Source: CAMAPP01 sp046153685 (GTDB lineage Bacteria > Pseudomonadota > Alphaproteobacteria > CADEGL01). From it: 64,000 nucleotides of DNA. Below, one piece after another: positions 36,425 to 45,091 of this stretch (its first letter is position 1; each line of letters opens with the position of its first letter). The translations under genes and the position numbers were made by a program. The notes beneath the pieces were generated by a model, which worked only from the letters and a program-made list of their open reading frames with translations, ran no database searches and was not told the origin of the DNA. The stretch spans positions 10,272-74,271 of the forward strand of contig JBJXGH010000191.1 in assembly GCA_046153685.1 (NCBI GenBank), written 5' to 3'.

Positions 36425-38008
36425 ATGGAATCCGCGCGGCTACTTGTCGATCTGCTCGGCAAGGACCGGGCGAGCGTCACCGAGCTGTTGGAGGCACGGT
36501 GCCGCACGACGCCCGATGCGCCGTTCCTGCGCCACCAATCGGGGCGCTGGACCTATGGCGGGGCTTGGGAGGAGATGCGCCGCTTCGCGGGGTTTTTGTC
36601 CGCTCGTGCCGAGCCGCGTCCGCGCGTGGCGACGTATCTGTCGAAGCGCCCCGAGGCGCTTTGGGCGTGGTTCGGCACCACGCTCGCGGGCGGTATTCAC
36701 GTGGCGCTCAATCGCGCGCACAAGGGCGAACTGCTCGCCGACATGGCCCGGCGCACGAAGGCGAAATTGCTGGTGACCGAGGAATCGGCCTGGGCAACCC
36801 TGCCCGATCCCGCGCGCTGCGGCTTTTCCCGCGTTTTGTTCGTCGATGCCGCGCCCCGGAGCGCGCGCGTCCAAGGAGTCGAATTCCTCGATTGGGACGC
36901 GGTCCGCCGCGCGCCGCAAGGCGAGATCGTGCCGTCCACGCCCAACGACACGGCGTGCCTGCTGTATACCTCGGGCACGACGGGGCGCTCGAAGGCGGTG
37001 CTGGTGCCGCACAACATGTACGCACGCGGCGCCGCCAATGTCGCGGCGGCCTTCGAATTCGGCCCCGAGGACGTGATCCACGATTGGGCGCCGCTATCGC
37101 ATATCGGCGGGCAGATGCACATGACGCTCGCGGCCGTTTCTTCGGGAGCGTGTCTTGCGCAGTACGATACCTTTTCGCGCACGCGCTTTTGGGATCAGAT
37201 CGCGGAAAGCCGCGCAACCGCGTTCTTCGGCTTCTCGAACATCCTGTCGCTGCTGATGATGGCGCCGGAAAGTCCGGCCGATCGCCGGCACACACTCCGC
37301 GTCGGTCTTGTCGCGCACATGCAGGAGAAGGCGCAACTTGCCTTCGAGTCGCGGTTCGGCGTGAAGCTTTGGGACACCTACGGCATGAGCGAGGGCGAGC
37401 CCATGACCTTGCCCGCGCAAGGCGTGCCGCCGGGTTGTTCGGGCGCGCCCGGACCCGATTTCGAACTCGCCATCGCGGACGAGAATGACAATCTTTTGCC
37501 CACGGGCGAGGTCGGGCGGATCGTCATGCGCCCAAGGGCCGCCGATGTGATGATGAAGGCCTACGAGGACGACGATGCGGCGACGCTCGATGCCTGGCGC
37601 AATCTGTGGTTCCACACCCAGGATTTGGGCCGCCTCGATGAGCATGGATTTCTTTGGTATGTCGATCGCCTGAAACATTCGATTCGCCGCGCGGGCGAGA
37701 ACATCTCGTCCGCCGAGGTCGAGCGCGCGCTGAAGGCGCACCCCGATGTGCACGACTGCGCGGTCGTGGGCGTGCCCGATCCCTTGACGGTGGAAGCGGT
37801 GAAGGCGGTGGTCGTGCCGCGCGCGGGCGCAATTCTCGATGCGCCGTCCCTCCACGCCTATGCGGTACGCGAAATGGCGCGCTTCATGGTGCCGCGCTAT
37901 ATCGAGATTCGCGCGGTTCTGCCCTATACCGATGTCGGCAAGGTCAAGCGCGACGAGTTGCATGCGGCCGGCCCCTTCATCTGGGACGCCGAGGAAGCCG
38001 GGCGATGA
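36425..38008 (+). CDS. CaiC-like acyl-CoA ligase (carnitine/betaine-CoA ligase type)
   Basis: A 527-residue ANL-superfamily ligase with LLYTSGTTGRSKAVLVPH near residue 178, YGMSEGEP in place of the usual YG-x-TE, GRIVMRP and the lid region RLKHSIRRAGENISSAEVE. Adjacent CaiD-like and carnitine-dehydrogenase-like genes make quaternary-amine acids such as carnitine or butyrobetaine reasonable substrates. The ATG at 36425 fits the family length. The stop overlaps the next gene's ATG (38005-38008). Confidence 0.86.
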   Translation: MESARLLVDLLGKDRASVTELLEARCRTTPDAPFLRHQSGRWTYGGAWEEMRRFAGFLSARAEPRPRVATYLSKRPEALWAWFGTTLAGGIHVALNRAHKGELLADMARRTKAKLLVTEESAWATLPDPARCGFSRVLFVDAAPRSARVQGVEFLDWDAVRRAPQGEIVPSTPNDTACLLYTSGTTGRSKAVLVPHNMYARGAANVAAAFEFGPEDVIHDWAPLSHIGGQMHMTLAAVSSGACLAQYDTFSRTRFWDQIAESRATAFFGFSNILSLLMMAPESPADRRHTLRVGLVAHMQEKAQLAFESRFGVKLWDTYGMSEGEPMTLPAQGVPPGCSGAPGPDFELAIADENDNLLPTGEVGRIVMRPRAADVMMKAYEDDDAATLDAWRNLWFHTQDLGRLDEHGFLWYVDRLKHSIRRAGENISSAEVERALKAHPDVHDCAVVGVPDPLTVEAVKAVVVPRAGAILDAPSLHAYAVREMARFMVPRYIEIRAVLPYTDVGKVKRDELHAAGPFIWDAEEAGR

Positions 38009-39774
38009 CCGTCTATAAGGCGCCGCTGGCCGATCTCGCCTTCGTGCTGCACGACTTGCTCGGCGCCGAAGACGTGCTCGGCGCGCTGCCCGGCTGGCGG
38101 GACATCGATCGGCCGACGATCGAACGCATTCTCGGCGCGGCGGCGCGCCTCGCCGAGGATGAATTGTTTCCGCTCAATCAATCAGGCGACCGCGAGGGCT
38201 GCGTTTTCGAGAACGGCGAAGTCCGCACGCCAACGGGCTTTCGGGCCGCGTTCGCGCGCTTCGCCGCCGGCGGCTGGTGTGGTTTGACCGCCGAGGAAAA
38301 ATGGGGCGGTCAAGCCCTGCCCCGAATCATCGATACCGCCGTGCTCGAAATCTGGGGCTCGGCCAATCTGTCGTTCAGCGATTACGCCCTCGTCATTCCC
38401 GCGGCGGTCGAGACCATCGACCGCCACGCCGAGGAAAGCCTCAAGGAACGTTACCTTCCCGCCCTGGTCGCGGGAAAATGGGCGGCCACGATGTGCATGA
38501 GCGAGCCCCATTGCGGCACCGATCTCGGCCTGCTCAAGACACGCGCCGAGCCGCAAGACGATGGCGGGTATCGCCTGACGGGCACCAAATGCTTCATCTC
38601 GGGTGGCGAGCACGATCTGGCGTCGAATATCGTGCACCTGGTGCTCGCGCGCCTACCCGACGCGCCTGCGGGCGTGCGCGGCATCTCCTTGTTCCTGGCG
38701 CCGAAATACCTAGCTGACGCGAAGGGCGGCCCGGGCGCGCGCAACCGAGTGCGCGCCATCGGCATCGAGCACAAAATGGGCTATGCCGCCTCCGCCACCT
38801 GCACGATGGCCTTCGAAGGCGCGCAAGCCTGGCTGGTCGGCCCGCCTCATCGGGGATTGAACTGCCTGTTCACCATGGTGAATGCCGCGCGCCTCGCGGT
38901 CGGCATGCAGGGCTTGTCCTTGGCCGAGACCGCCTATCAGTCGGCCGCGCACTACGCGCGCGAACGCTTGCAAAGCCGCGCGCCGGCGGGTGCGCGCTTT
39001 CCCGACCGGCCCGCCGATCCTCTGATCGTGCAACCCGATGTGCGGCGCATGTTGCTGAATGCGCGCGCCTTCATCGAGGCGGCGCGGGCGCTGGCGCTGT
39101 GGACGGCGCTCCAGCTCGACATCGCGGCGCGCCACCAAGACGCGGCCACGCGCGAGCGCGCGTCCGACCTCGCCGCCTTTCTCACGCCCGCGATCAAGGC
39201 CGGGTTCAGCGATTGGGGCTTTGCCGCGTGCGACGACGCCATGCAGATTTGGGGCGGCCACGGCTATATTCGCGCGAACGGCATGGAACAACTGGTGCGC
39301 GACGTACGCCTTTCGCGCATCCAGGAGGGAGCCAACGCGATTCAAGCGCTCGATCTGTTCGGCCGCAAGATGGCGCAGAACGGCGGCCGCGCCTTCCGGA
39401 GCCTGGTTGAGGAAATCGAGAAGTTTCTCGACGGCCCGGGCCGCGCGCCGGACATGGCGGAATTTTCCGTGCCGCTCGCCGCAGCGCTCGCGCGCACGGT
39501 CGAACTCGTCGCATGGCTCGGCAAGCAAGGCGACCGGAACGAACTCGCGGCCTCCGGCGTCGATGCCATGCGCGTGTTCGTCCTGATGCTGTTCGCCTGG
39601 ACCTGGGCGCGCATCGCCCATGCCTGCCAGGGCCGCACCGATGCCATGGCCGAGGGCAAGCGCGCCGTCGCTCGCCATTTCTTCGCGCGCCTTTTGCCCC
39701 TTCAGCCCGGCCACGCAGCCATCGCCATGGCAGGAGCCGCAAGTCTCATGGCGCTTGCCGACGACCAGGTCTAG
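38005..39774 (+). CDS. Acyl-CoA dehydrogenase, DmdC-like
   Basis: A 589-residue acyl-CoA dehydrogenase with the extra C-terminal domain of the DmdC (3-methylmercaptopropionyl-CoA dehydrogenase) group. ATMCMSEPHCGTDLGLLKTRA and IGIEHKMGYAASATCTMAFEGA are the flavin-binding segments, QIWGGHGYIRANGMEQLVRDVRL the C-terminal signature, and the likely catalytic base is Glu in RIQEGAN. In this operon it may oxidise butyrobetainyl-CoA-type thioesters. Its start overlaps the ligase stop as ATGA. The name is family level; the substrate is inferred. Confidence 0.87.
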   Translation: MTVYKAPLADLAFVLHDLLGAEDVLGALPGWRDIDRPTIERILGAAARLAEDELFPLNQSGDREGCVFENGEVRTPTGFRAAFARFAAGGWCGLTAEEKWGGQALPRIIDTAVLEIWGSANLSFSDYALVIPAAVETIDRHAEESLKERYLPALVAGKWAATMCMSEPHCGTDLGLLKTRAEPQDDGGYRLTGTKCFISGGEHDLASNIVHLVLARLPDAPAGVRGISLFLAPKYLADAKGGPGARNRVRAIGIEHKMGYAASATCTMAFEGAQAWLVGPPHRGLNCLFTMVNAARLAVGMQGLSLAETAYQSAAHYARERLQSRAPAGARFPDRPADPLIVQPDVRRMLLNARAFIEAARALALWTALQLDIAARHQDAATRERASDLAAFLTPAIKAGFSDWGFAACDDAMQIWGGHGYIRANGMEQLVRDVRLSRIQEGANAIQALDLFGRKMAQNGGRAFRSLVEEIEKFLDGPGRAPDMAEFSVPLAAALARTVELVAWLGKQGDRNELAASGVDAMRVFVLMLFAWTWARIAHACQGRTDAMAEGKRAVARHFFARLLPLQPGHAAIAMAGAASLMALADDQV

Positions 39775-39852
39775 GGCGGGCGATCACAAGACCGTGAGGA
39801 CGCAGCCGTTCCAAATCCGCCATCTTTCAAGTGGTTGATGGCGCGAGGCTTT

Positions 39853-39878
39853 GCCGTCCGGCCCTGTTGGCCGGCGGC
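39853..39878 (+). other. GC hairpin downstream of the acyl-CoA dehydrogenase gene
   Basis: GCCG-T-CCGGCC (39853-39863), loop CTGTT, then GGCCGGCGGC (39869-39878) form a 10-bp stem with one bulged T, about 80 bp after the operon's last stop. There is no T-run, so it may stabilise the 3' end rather than terminate by itself. Confidence 0.4.
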
Positions 39879-39969
39879 GTCCTGGCCTATGATGGAGATC
39901 TAGCCGCGCGCGCGCCGCAACACCAAGTTCTTTACCGACAAGATCGCGCGTCGGACGAGGAGACCCGCC

Positions 39970-40638
39970 ATGTGGAACCTGGATAGCTTTCGGAAAAAGA
40001 CGCAGCTGCCCACGCGCGCCGAGGCCTTGCCCGGGCGCGCCGAAGCCGTCCGCGTTCCCGAGGCGCATTTCGTCAACGGCCGGCGCATCACCCCACCTTT
40101 TCCCATGGGCCTTGAGCGCGCCATGTTCGGCATGGGCTGTTTCTGGGGGGCGGAACGGAAATTCTGGCAGCTGAAGGGCGTTTACGCGACGGTGGTCGGG
40201 TACGCAGGCGGCTTCACGCCCAACGCGACTTACGAGGAGGTCTGCTCGGGCCGCACGGGACACAATGAAGTCGTGCTCGTGATCTACGATCCCAAGCTCG
40301 TCTCGTACGACGAATTGCTGAAATCATTCTGGGAAGGCCACGATCCGACCCAGGGCATGGCACAGGGCAATGATGTCGGCACGCAATACCGCTCGGGCAT
40401 CTACACCTATTCTCCGGAACAGAAGATCCAGGCCGAGGCGAGCCGGGCCGTATTCCAGTCGGGCCTGACCCGGGCGGGTTACGGCGCGATTACCACCGAG
40501 ATCGTCGAGGCACCTGCGTTCTATTACGCCGAGGAATATCACCAGCAATATCTCGCCAAGAATCCGGGCGGCTATTGCGGCCTCGGCGGCACGGGGGTGA
40601 GTTGCCCCATCGGTATCGCCGCGCGCGCCGCCGAATAG
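39970..40638 (+). CDS. msrA: Peptide-methionine (S)-S-oxide reductase
   Basis: It repairs oxidised methionine. The 222-residue protein has the catalytic motif GMGCFWGAE with C57, then YATVVGYAGG, the GHNEVV strand, the YRSGIY segment and YCG near the end (resolving-cysteine region GYCGLGGTGVSC). It carries a 50-residue N-terminal extension seen in many alphaproteobacterial MsrA proteins. A GAGGAG site lies before the ATG. It is monocistronic, with the convergent ggt gene ending 16 bp away. Confidence 0.95.
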   Translation: MWNLDSFRKKTQLPTRAEALPGRAEAVRVPEAHFVNGRRITPPFPMGLERAMFGMGCFWGAERKFWQLKGVYATVVGYAGGFTPNATYEEVCSGRTGHNEVVLVIYDPKLVSYDELLKSFWEGHDPTQGMAQGNDVGTQYRSGIYTYSPEQKIQAEASRAVFQSGLTRAGYGAITTEIVEAPAFYYAEEYHQQYLAKNPGGYCGLGGTGVSCPIGIAARAAE

Positions 40639-40654
40639 AAAATCGGGCCGCCGG

Positions 40655-42199
40655 TCAGGCCGAAACCGCGTAGGGCGAGCGCCTGGGATCGGCCCCACCC
40701 ATGAGCAAGCCGTCATCGTCGCGCACGATGGCGCAAACCCCACCCATGAGCCGTGACCACGGTCCCACGTCTCGAAGCGTAAATCCCGCTTCGGCAAGCG
40801 GGCGCAGCGCCGCGGCTTCGATGCGACTCTCGTGCATGACATCAAGCCCCTCGTCGTGGCGAATGCGCGGTGCCTCGACCGCCTCCTGAACGTCGAGACC
40901 GTCATCGACCAGATGCACGACGACCTGGGCAAGGCTTTGGGGCTGGCCGTGATCGCCCGGCGTGGCGATGGCCGCGCGCACGCGGCCGCCTTGAAAAATC
41001 AAGGCCGGGCAAAGCGTATGCGGCGTGCGCTTGCCCGGAACCAGGCGCGCGGGGCCGGATTCGGCGAGCGTGCACATCGAGAGCCGGTTCTGCATCACGA
41101 TGCCGGTCGCGGGCGAGGCCACGCCGGAGCCGAAATGATCGAACAGGCTTTGCACCCAGCTGACCGCGTTGCCCCAGCGATCGACGACGACCAGGGTCGA
41201 GGTGTCGCCGCCAACCGGGCGTGTAGCGCTCGCGGCTTCCGCCCCGCGCGCGAGTTCGTCGAGCGAAGCGGGCGAAAGCGCATCGGCCGGCAGAGGCGCG
41301 TGCGAAGGATCGCCCAGATGCCTGTCGCGCAGCGTGAAGGCGGCGAGTTTTGCGCGCATGAAGCGCACAAGCGGCGGCCCGTCGGGCAAGCGTGCGAGCG
41401 CGCCCAAAGTCGCGAGCAGGGCTATTCCCTGGGTATTGGGCGGCGAGGCATAAACCTCGACGCCGCGATAGGGCACGCAAAGGGGCGCCTGAATAAGCGT
41501 TTCGTGGCGCGACAGATCGTCGAGGGCTAGCAATCCGCCCGAAGCCTGCACATCGGCGGCAAGCGCGCGTCCGACCTCGCCGCCATAGAGCGCGCACGGC
41601 CCCTTGGCGACAAGAGTATCGAGCGTCACCGCCAAGGCGCTCAGGTCCAGGCATTCGCCGAGCTTGCGTCCGCCCGGAATGCCGTAGAGCGCGACGAGTG
41701 CCCGGTTGCCGGCGACGCGTGCGGCATAAGCCTCGCCGTTGAGATAGTCGCGCAAAATGCGGTCAACGGGCAGCCCCGCCTTTGCGAGTTCGCGCGCGGG
41801 CGCGAGCGCGCGCGCGAACTCGATGGTACCGTAACGCTTGAGGCAATCGGCCCAGGCATGAACCGCGCCCGGGGTGGAAATCGACAACGGCCCGTGACCG
41901 GGAATCGCCGAAAGCCCCGCCTTGCGATAATGCGCAAGCTCGGCGGCGAGGGGCGCGGCGCCCGAGCCGTTGACCGCGACCGTTTTGCGCGCGCGCGCGT
42001 CATGCCACAGGACGAAGCAATCGCCCCCGAGTCCATTCATGAACGGAATCGCCACCGCCAGGGTCGCGGCGGCGGCGACGGCGGCATCCATCGCATTGCC
42101 GCCTTGACGCAGAACGGCCGCGCCGGCCTCGGAAGCCAAGTGATGGCCGGCGACGACCATGCCGCCCCGGGCCATCACGATGGGGCGATGAACGAACAT
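40655..42199 (-). CDS. ggt: Gamma-glutamyltransferase family protein
   Basis: A 514-residue Ntn-hydrolase proenzyme that cleaves or transfers gamma-glutamyl groups, or acylates (cephalosporin-acylase-like). The self-cleaving catalytic threonine is in GGDTSTLVVVD, splitting the chain into large and small subunits. NQNRLSMC-type and GTPGDHGQPQ-like segments (here IATPGDHGQPQ) are present. No clear signal peptide is seen, so it may be cytoplasmic, unlike the E. coli periplasmic GGT. The VOC gene lies 20 bp upstream of nothing else on this strand; the unit continues only loosely. Confidence 0.9.
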   Translation of the reverse strand: MFVHRPIVMARGGMVVAGHHLASEAGAAVLRQGGNAMDAAVAAAATLAVAIPFMNGLGGDCFVLWHDARARKTVAVNGSGAAPLAAELAHYRKAGLSAIPGHGPLSISTPGAVHAWADCLKRYGTIEFARALAPARELAKAGLPVDRILRDYLNGEAYAARVAGNRALVALYGIPGGRKLGECLDLSALAVTLDTLVAKGPCALYGGEVGRALAADVQASGGLLALDDLSRHETLIQAPLCVPYRGVEVYASPPNTQGIALLATLGALARLPDGPPLVRFMRAKLAAFTLRDRHLGDPSHAPLPADALSPASLDELARGAEAASATRPVGGDTSTLVVVDRWGNAVSWVQSLFDHFGSGVASPATGIVMQNRLSMCTLAESGPARLVPGKRTPHTLCPALIFQGGRVRAAIATPGDHGQPQSLAQVVVHLVDDGLDVQEAVEAPRIRHDEGLDVMHESRIEAAALRPLAEAGFTLRDVGPWSRLMGGVCAIVRDDDGLLMGGADPRRSPYAVSA

Positions 42200-42219
42200 C
42201 GATGCCTCGCGCCCGGGCG

Positions 42220-42753
42220 CTAGCGGCGACTCGCCCGCGCCTTGGACCGGGGCTTCTTCGCCTTGACCGCGGGCGGGCTCTTGCGGATCGACAGGGTGAC
42301 GCCAGCCTTGTCGGCGACATCGAAATAGGTGAAGCCGCTGCCATTGTCGCGGCGGCCGCGCATATAGGGCTTAAGGCCCATGCGCACGGCCTGTTTCTCG
42401 CCCGCATCGACGTCATCGACCACGAAGCCGATATGAAACACGCCCTCGCCGCGCGTCTCGAGGAACTTACGCTGCGGCGTTCGGCCCGGCGGCGGGTAGC
42501 CGAGCTGGAATTGCACGGGCCCGAGCTGGCAATATTTGAACTTGAGCTTCTTGAAGCCGGGCACATCGGGCATCTTGAGCGAGGTGAACTGTCCGAGCGG
42601 CGGATAGTCCAGCCACGGCCCGATGCCGATCGAATTGTAGAATTTTTCCGCCCGCGCCATGTCTTTCACGACGATGCAGAGGTGATGCAAGGTGTGGAAC
42701 GGCGTCTTCGGCGCGGCGCCCTTGGTCGCGGATTTTGCCTTGCTACGTGCCAC
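42220..42753 (-). CDS. VOC (glyoxalase/bleomycin-resistance) family protein
   Basis: A 177-residue vicinal-oxygen-chelate protein. The first module has HTLHHLCIVVKDMARAEKFY and the second GVFHIGFVVDDVDAGEKQA, each with an expected metal-ligand histidine. Its pattern resembles methylmalonyl-CoA epimerase or ring-cleavage-type VOC proteins. A GTG start at 42753 is chosen because AGGGGAG stands 6 bases upstream; the ATG at 42870 gives a leader unlike the family. Both ends are lysine-rich. It is 20 bp upstream of ggt on the same strand and may share its mRNA. Confidence 0.83.
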   Translation of the reverse strand: MARSKAKSATKGAAPKTPFHTLHHLCIVVKDMARAEKFYNSIGIGPWLDYPPLGQFTSLKMPDVPGFKKLKFKYCQLGPVQFQLGYPPPGRTPQRKFLETRGEGVFHIGFVVDDVDAGEKQAVRMGLKPYMRGRRDNGSGFTYFDVADKAGVTLSIRKSPPAVKAKKPRSKARASRR

Positions 42754-42888
42754 GTCATTCTCCCCTATGAATCTGGTCCCGTTTATACGCTTCCCGACGC
42801 CTTGCCCGGTCCCCCTTGGAAAATCGCAGTTCACCAGTCCCGGCCTCGCCGGCCGGGGCCGGATAGACAACCTAGGGAAAGCTCGCAG

Positions 42889-43872
42889 CTAGCGCCAATT
42901 GGCCGGAAGCCTAGTCCCGACATTGTTCTTCACTGCATAACGATAGACGAGCGCGGCGAGTCCGAGAATTCCGACGGCATGGCCGCTATGGCAAATAATC
43001 GCGCGCTCGCTCGCATTGCGGCGCGGCGCCGCTCGGCCCGCCGCCAAGTCCTTCAAATCCCCCTCAAATGGCCCTGCGATCTTGAAGCGGCCGATTTCGA
43101 TTTCGTGCTTGGCTTGATCTCGATCGTCGGTGAGAACGCGCTCGAACCCCTCCAGGCCCGGATGCCACGACCGGCCGAGATCGACCGCGCTCACGAAAGC
43201 ACCCGGCTTCACCCAGGACGGATCGAGAATCGGTACGGACGTGCTGGCAACGGGAATGGAGGTTACCACCACGTCGGCTTCAACGGCGGCGCGCGGATGA
43301 TCGGAGATTTGGACCGTCCAGCCCTGGGCCCGCGCCTCGGCAGAAAATATTTCGGCCCCGGCGCGGCTGCGATTATAGGCGATGACGGTCGTGAGCCTAG
43401 GTAGCACGGCCTTGAGCGCGGGCAGGTGCACGCGGCCCTGCGCGCCCGTCGCGACGAGGCCGAGGGTCGTCGAATCGGGTCGCGCGTAGCGCCGCGCGAC
43501 CATTCCCGACACGGCCGCCGGAATCCAGGTCGACATCCAGAAGCTGTCGAGAAGCGCCACGGGGCGCGCGGTCTTGTAGTCGGCGAGAATTTCCATGCCG
43601 CTCAGATGGTGCTGGCCCGGCGGTGCCAGTTCCGCCTGAACGCCCATGGAGTTGTGGCAAAGATTGAGCCCCAGGCGCGGCGAATAGGCATTGAGGGAAT
43701 AGAAGAAGCTGCGCGCCGGCGTGAGCGAGACGACTTTGGGGTGTCCAACCAGCGTGCCCTCGTCCCAGTCGCGAAAGCAGCGCTCGACCTCGTCGATCAT
43801 CTCGAGATAGGGCACGCCCGCCCCGGCCACGTCCGAGCGCGTGAGGTACAGGATTCGGTCGCTATCGGTCAT
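42889..43872 (-). CDS. Ornithine cyclodeaminase/mu-crystallin family protein
   Basis: A 327-residue NAD(P)-binding protein. The Rossmann motif appears as GLVATGAQGRVHLPALKAVL, followed by VIAYNRS (ribose-binding end of strand 2) and AVEADVVVTSIPVAS, then PGAFVSAVDLGRSW. The family includes ornithine cyclodeaminase, alanine dehydrogenase and ketimine reductases. Specificity is not evident. It could belong with the amino-acid-type catabolism encoded nearby (agmatinase-like, ggt). Confidence 0.88.
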   Translation of the reverse strand: MTDSDRILYLTRSDVAGAGVPYLEMIDEVERCFRDWDEGTLVGHPKVVSLTPARSFFYSLNAYSPRLGLNLCHNSMGVQAELAPPGQHHLSGMEILADYKTARPVALLDSFWMSTWIPAAVSGMVARRYARPDSTTLGLVATGAQGRVHLPALKAVLPRLTTVIAYNRSRAGAEIFSAEARAQGWTVQISDHPRAAVEADVVVTSIPVASTSVPILDPSWVKPGAFVSAVDLGRSWHPGLEGFERVLTDDRDQAKHEIEIGRFKIAGPFEGDLKDLAAGRAAPRRNASERAIICHSGHAVGILGLAALVYRYAVKNNVGTRLPANWR

Positions 43873-43906
43873 GCGCGCCCCATTCGCTCGCGTCCGCGCC
43901 GCGGCG

Positions 43907-44272
43907 TCAAATGCCGGGCAAGGTTTTCATCTTGTGAAACACGCAGCCCTCGGTCTTGGTATTGGCCTCGAAATTCCGGCAATTTTCGGGTCGGCGTTCG
44001 TATATGCCGCAGCGCCCGTCCCGGCCCAGTGCCGGGCAGTTCAGGGTCCAGGAATTGTAGAGCTTGCCCTTGATGCGATAGGTCTGCTCGATCTCGACCG
44101 GCTGGAACGGCATGTCGTGCTTCACCATGTAGGCATGCACCGCCCAGACCCCTTCCTCGGCAGGGTACAGCAACGTGCCGTTGGCCGTCGTCACGTCCGT
44201 CTTTTCGTCGCTCGTCAGGACCAGGCCGCGGCAGCAATGGCCGGGATCGGGGCAGATATTGCAAAGACTCAT
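43907..44272 (-). CDS. YkgJ-like cysteine-cluster protein
   Basis: A 121-residue protein rich in cysteines: C4, C7, C13 and C14 at the start (SLCNICPDPGHCCRG), then NCPALGRDGRCGIYERRPENCR and a final GC near the end. This matches the YkgJ/UPF0153 zinc- or iron-chelating family. The start at 44272 puts the first cysteines at the N-terminus, as in the family. It is divergent from the cyclophilin gene, with 126 bp between them. Confidence 0.85.
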   Translation of the reverse strand: MSLCNICPDPGHCCRGLVLTSDEKTDVTTANGTLLYPAEEGVWAVHAYMVKHDMPFQPVEIEQTYRIKGKLYNSWTLNCPALGRDGRCGIYERRPENCRNFEANTKTEGCVFHKMKTLPGI

Positions 44273-44398
44273 GGGGGCTGGACTACCATTGTTGTGAAGA
44301 TACGCCGTGCATCGACGCGGAGTGATGTATAAGGCCAATCCGCCGCGTGCGAAACCCGGGCGCCGACCGACCCGGGCAAACATCAACGAGGAAGGCAA

Positions 44399-44974
44399 AT
44401 GCTCAATACCCTGATCGCCCTGATCGCCACCATGCCCTTCGCCCTGGTCATCACCAGCGTGGCCGCGCAACCCAATCCGCGCGTCAAGCTCACGACCAAT
44501 TTAGGCGCCATCGTCATCGAGCTGTATCCCGACAAGGCGCCGATCACGGTCAAGAATTTCCTCGATTACGTGCGCAGCCAACACTACGAAGGCACGATCT
44601 TTCACCGCGTCATGGCGGGATTCATGATCCAGGGAGGCGGCTTCGACGCCTCGCTCGCGGAAAAGTCCGAGCGCAAATCCATCAAGAACGAGGCGGATAA
44701 CGGCCTGAAGAACACCTCGGGCACCGTCGCCATGGCGCGCCTGCCCGATCCCCATTCGGCCTCGGCGCAGTTTTTCATCAACACGGTCGACAATCCCGGT
44801 CTCGATCACAAGGGCAAGACCGACCGCGATTGGGGCTATGCCGTTTTCGGTATCGTGGTCGAAGGCATGGACGTGGTGAAACGCATCGAGCGCTCGCCGA
44901 CCGGCCGCATGCGCGGCATGTCGGACGTGCCGACCAAGGCCATCACCATCGAAAAGGCCGAGATCATCCAATAG
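44399..44974 (+). CDS. Cyclophilin-type peptidyl-prolyl cis-trans isomerase
   Basis: A 191-residue cyclophilin that catalyses proline isomerisation in folding. An N-terminal hydrophobic segment with an SVAAQP cleavage-like site suggests a periplasmic location (PpiA type). Family marks are FHRVMAGFMIQGGG, SASAQFFIN and YAVFGIVVEGMDVV. GAGGAAGGC precedes the ATG. The gene converges on the agmatinase-like gene across a 117-bp structured spacer. Confidence 0.93.
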   Translation: MLNTLIALIATMPFALVITSVAAQPNPRVKLTTNLGAIVIELYPDKAPITVKNFLDYVRSQHYEGTIFHRVMAGFMIQGGGFDASLAEKSERKSIKNEADNGLKNTSGTVAMARLPDPHSASAQFFINTVDNPGLDHKGKTDRDWGYAVFGIVVEGMDVVKRIERSPTGRMRGMSDVPTKAITIEKAEIIQ

Positions 44975-45091
44975 CGGGGATCATCCGGAACCAGAGGGGC
45001 GTATTCCGCCAGGCGCAATGGCGTCCGGCGGGATGAATCGGCGCGGATGAATCCGGAACGACGGACTGGGGCCGATGGCTCGTCGGGCGGC
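44975..45091. other. Structured spacer between the convergent cyclophilin and ureohydrolase genes
   Basis: A near-perfect hairpin, arms 45006-45016 and 45021-45031 with loop AATG, has one A-C mismatch and one G-U pair in 11. ATCCGGAAC occurs twice (44983-44991, 45051-45059). There is no T-run on either strand, so it may be a bidirectional, factor-dependent transcription end. This is inference. Confidence 0.45.
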
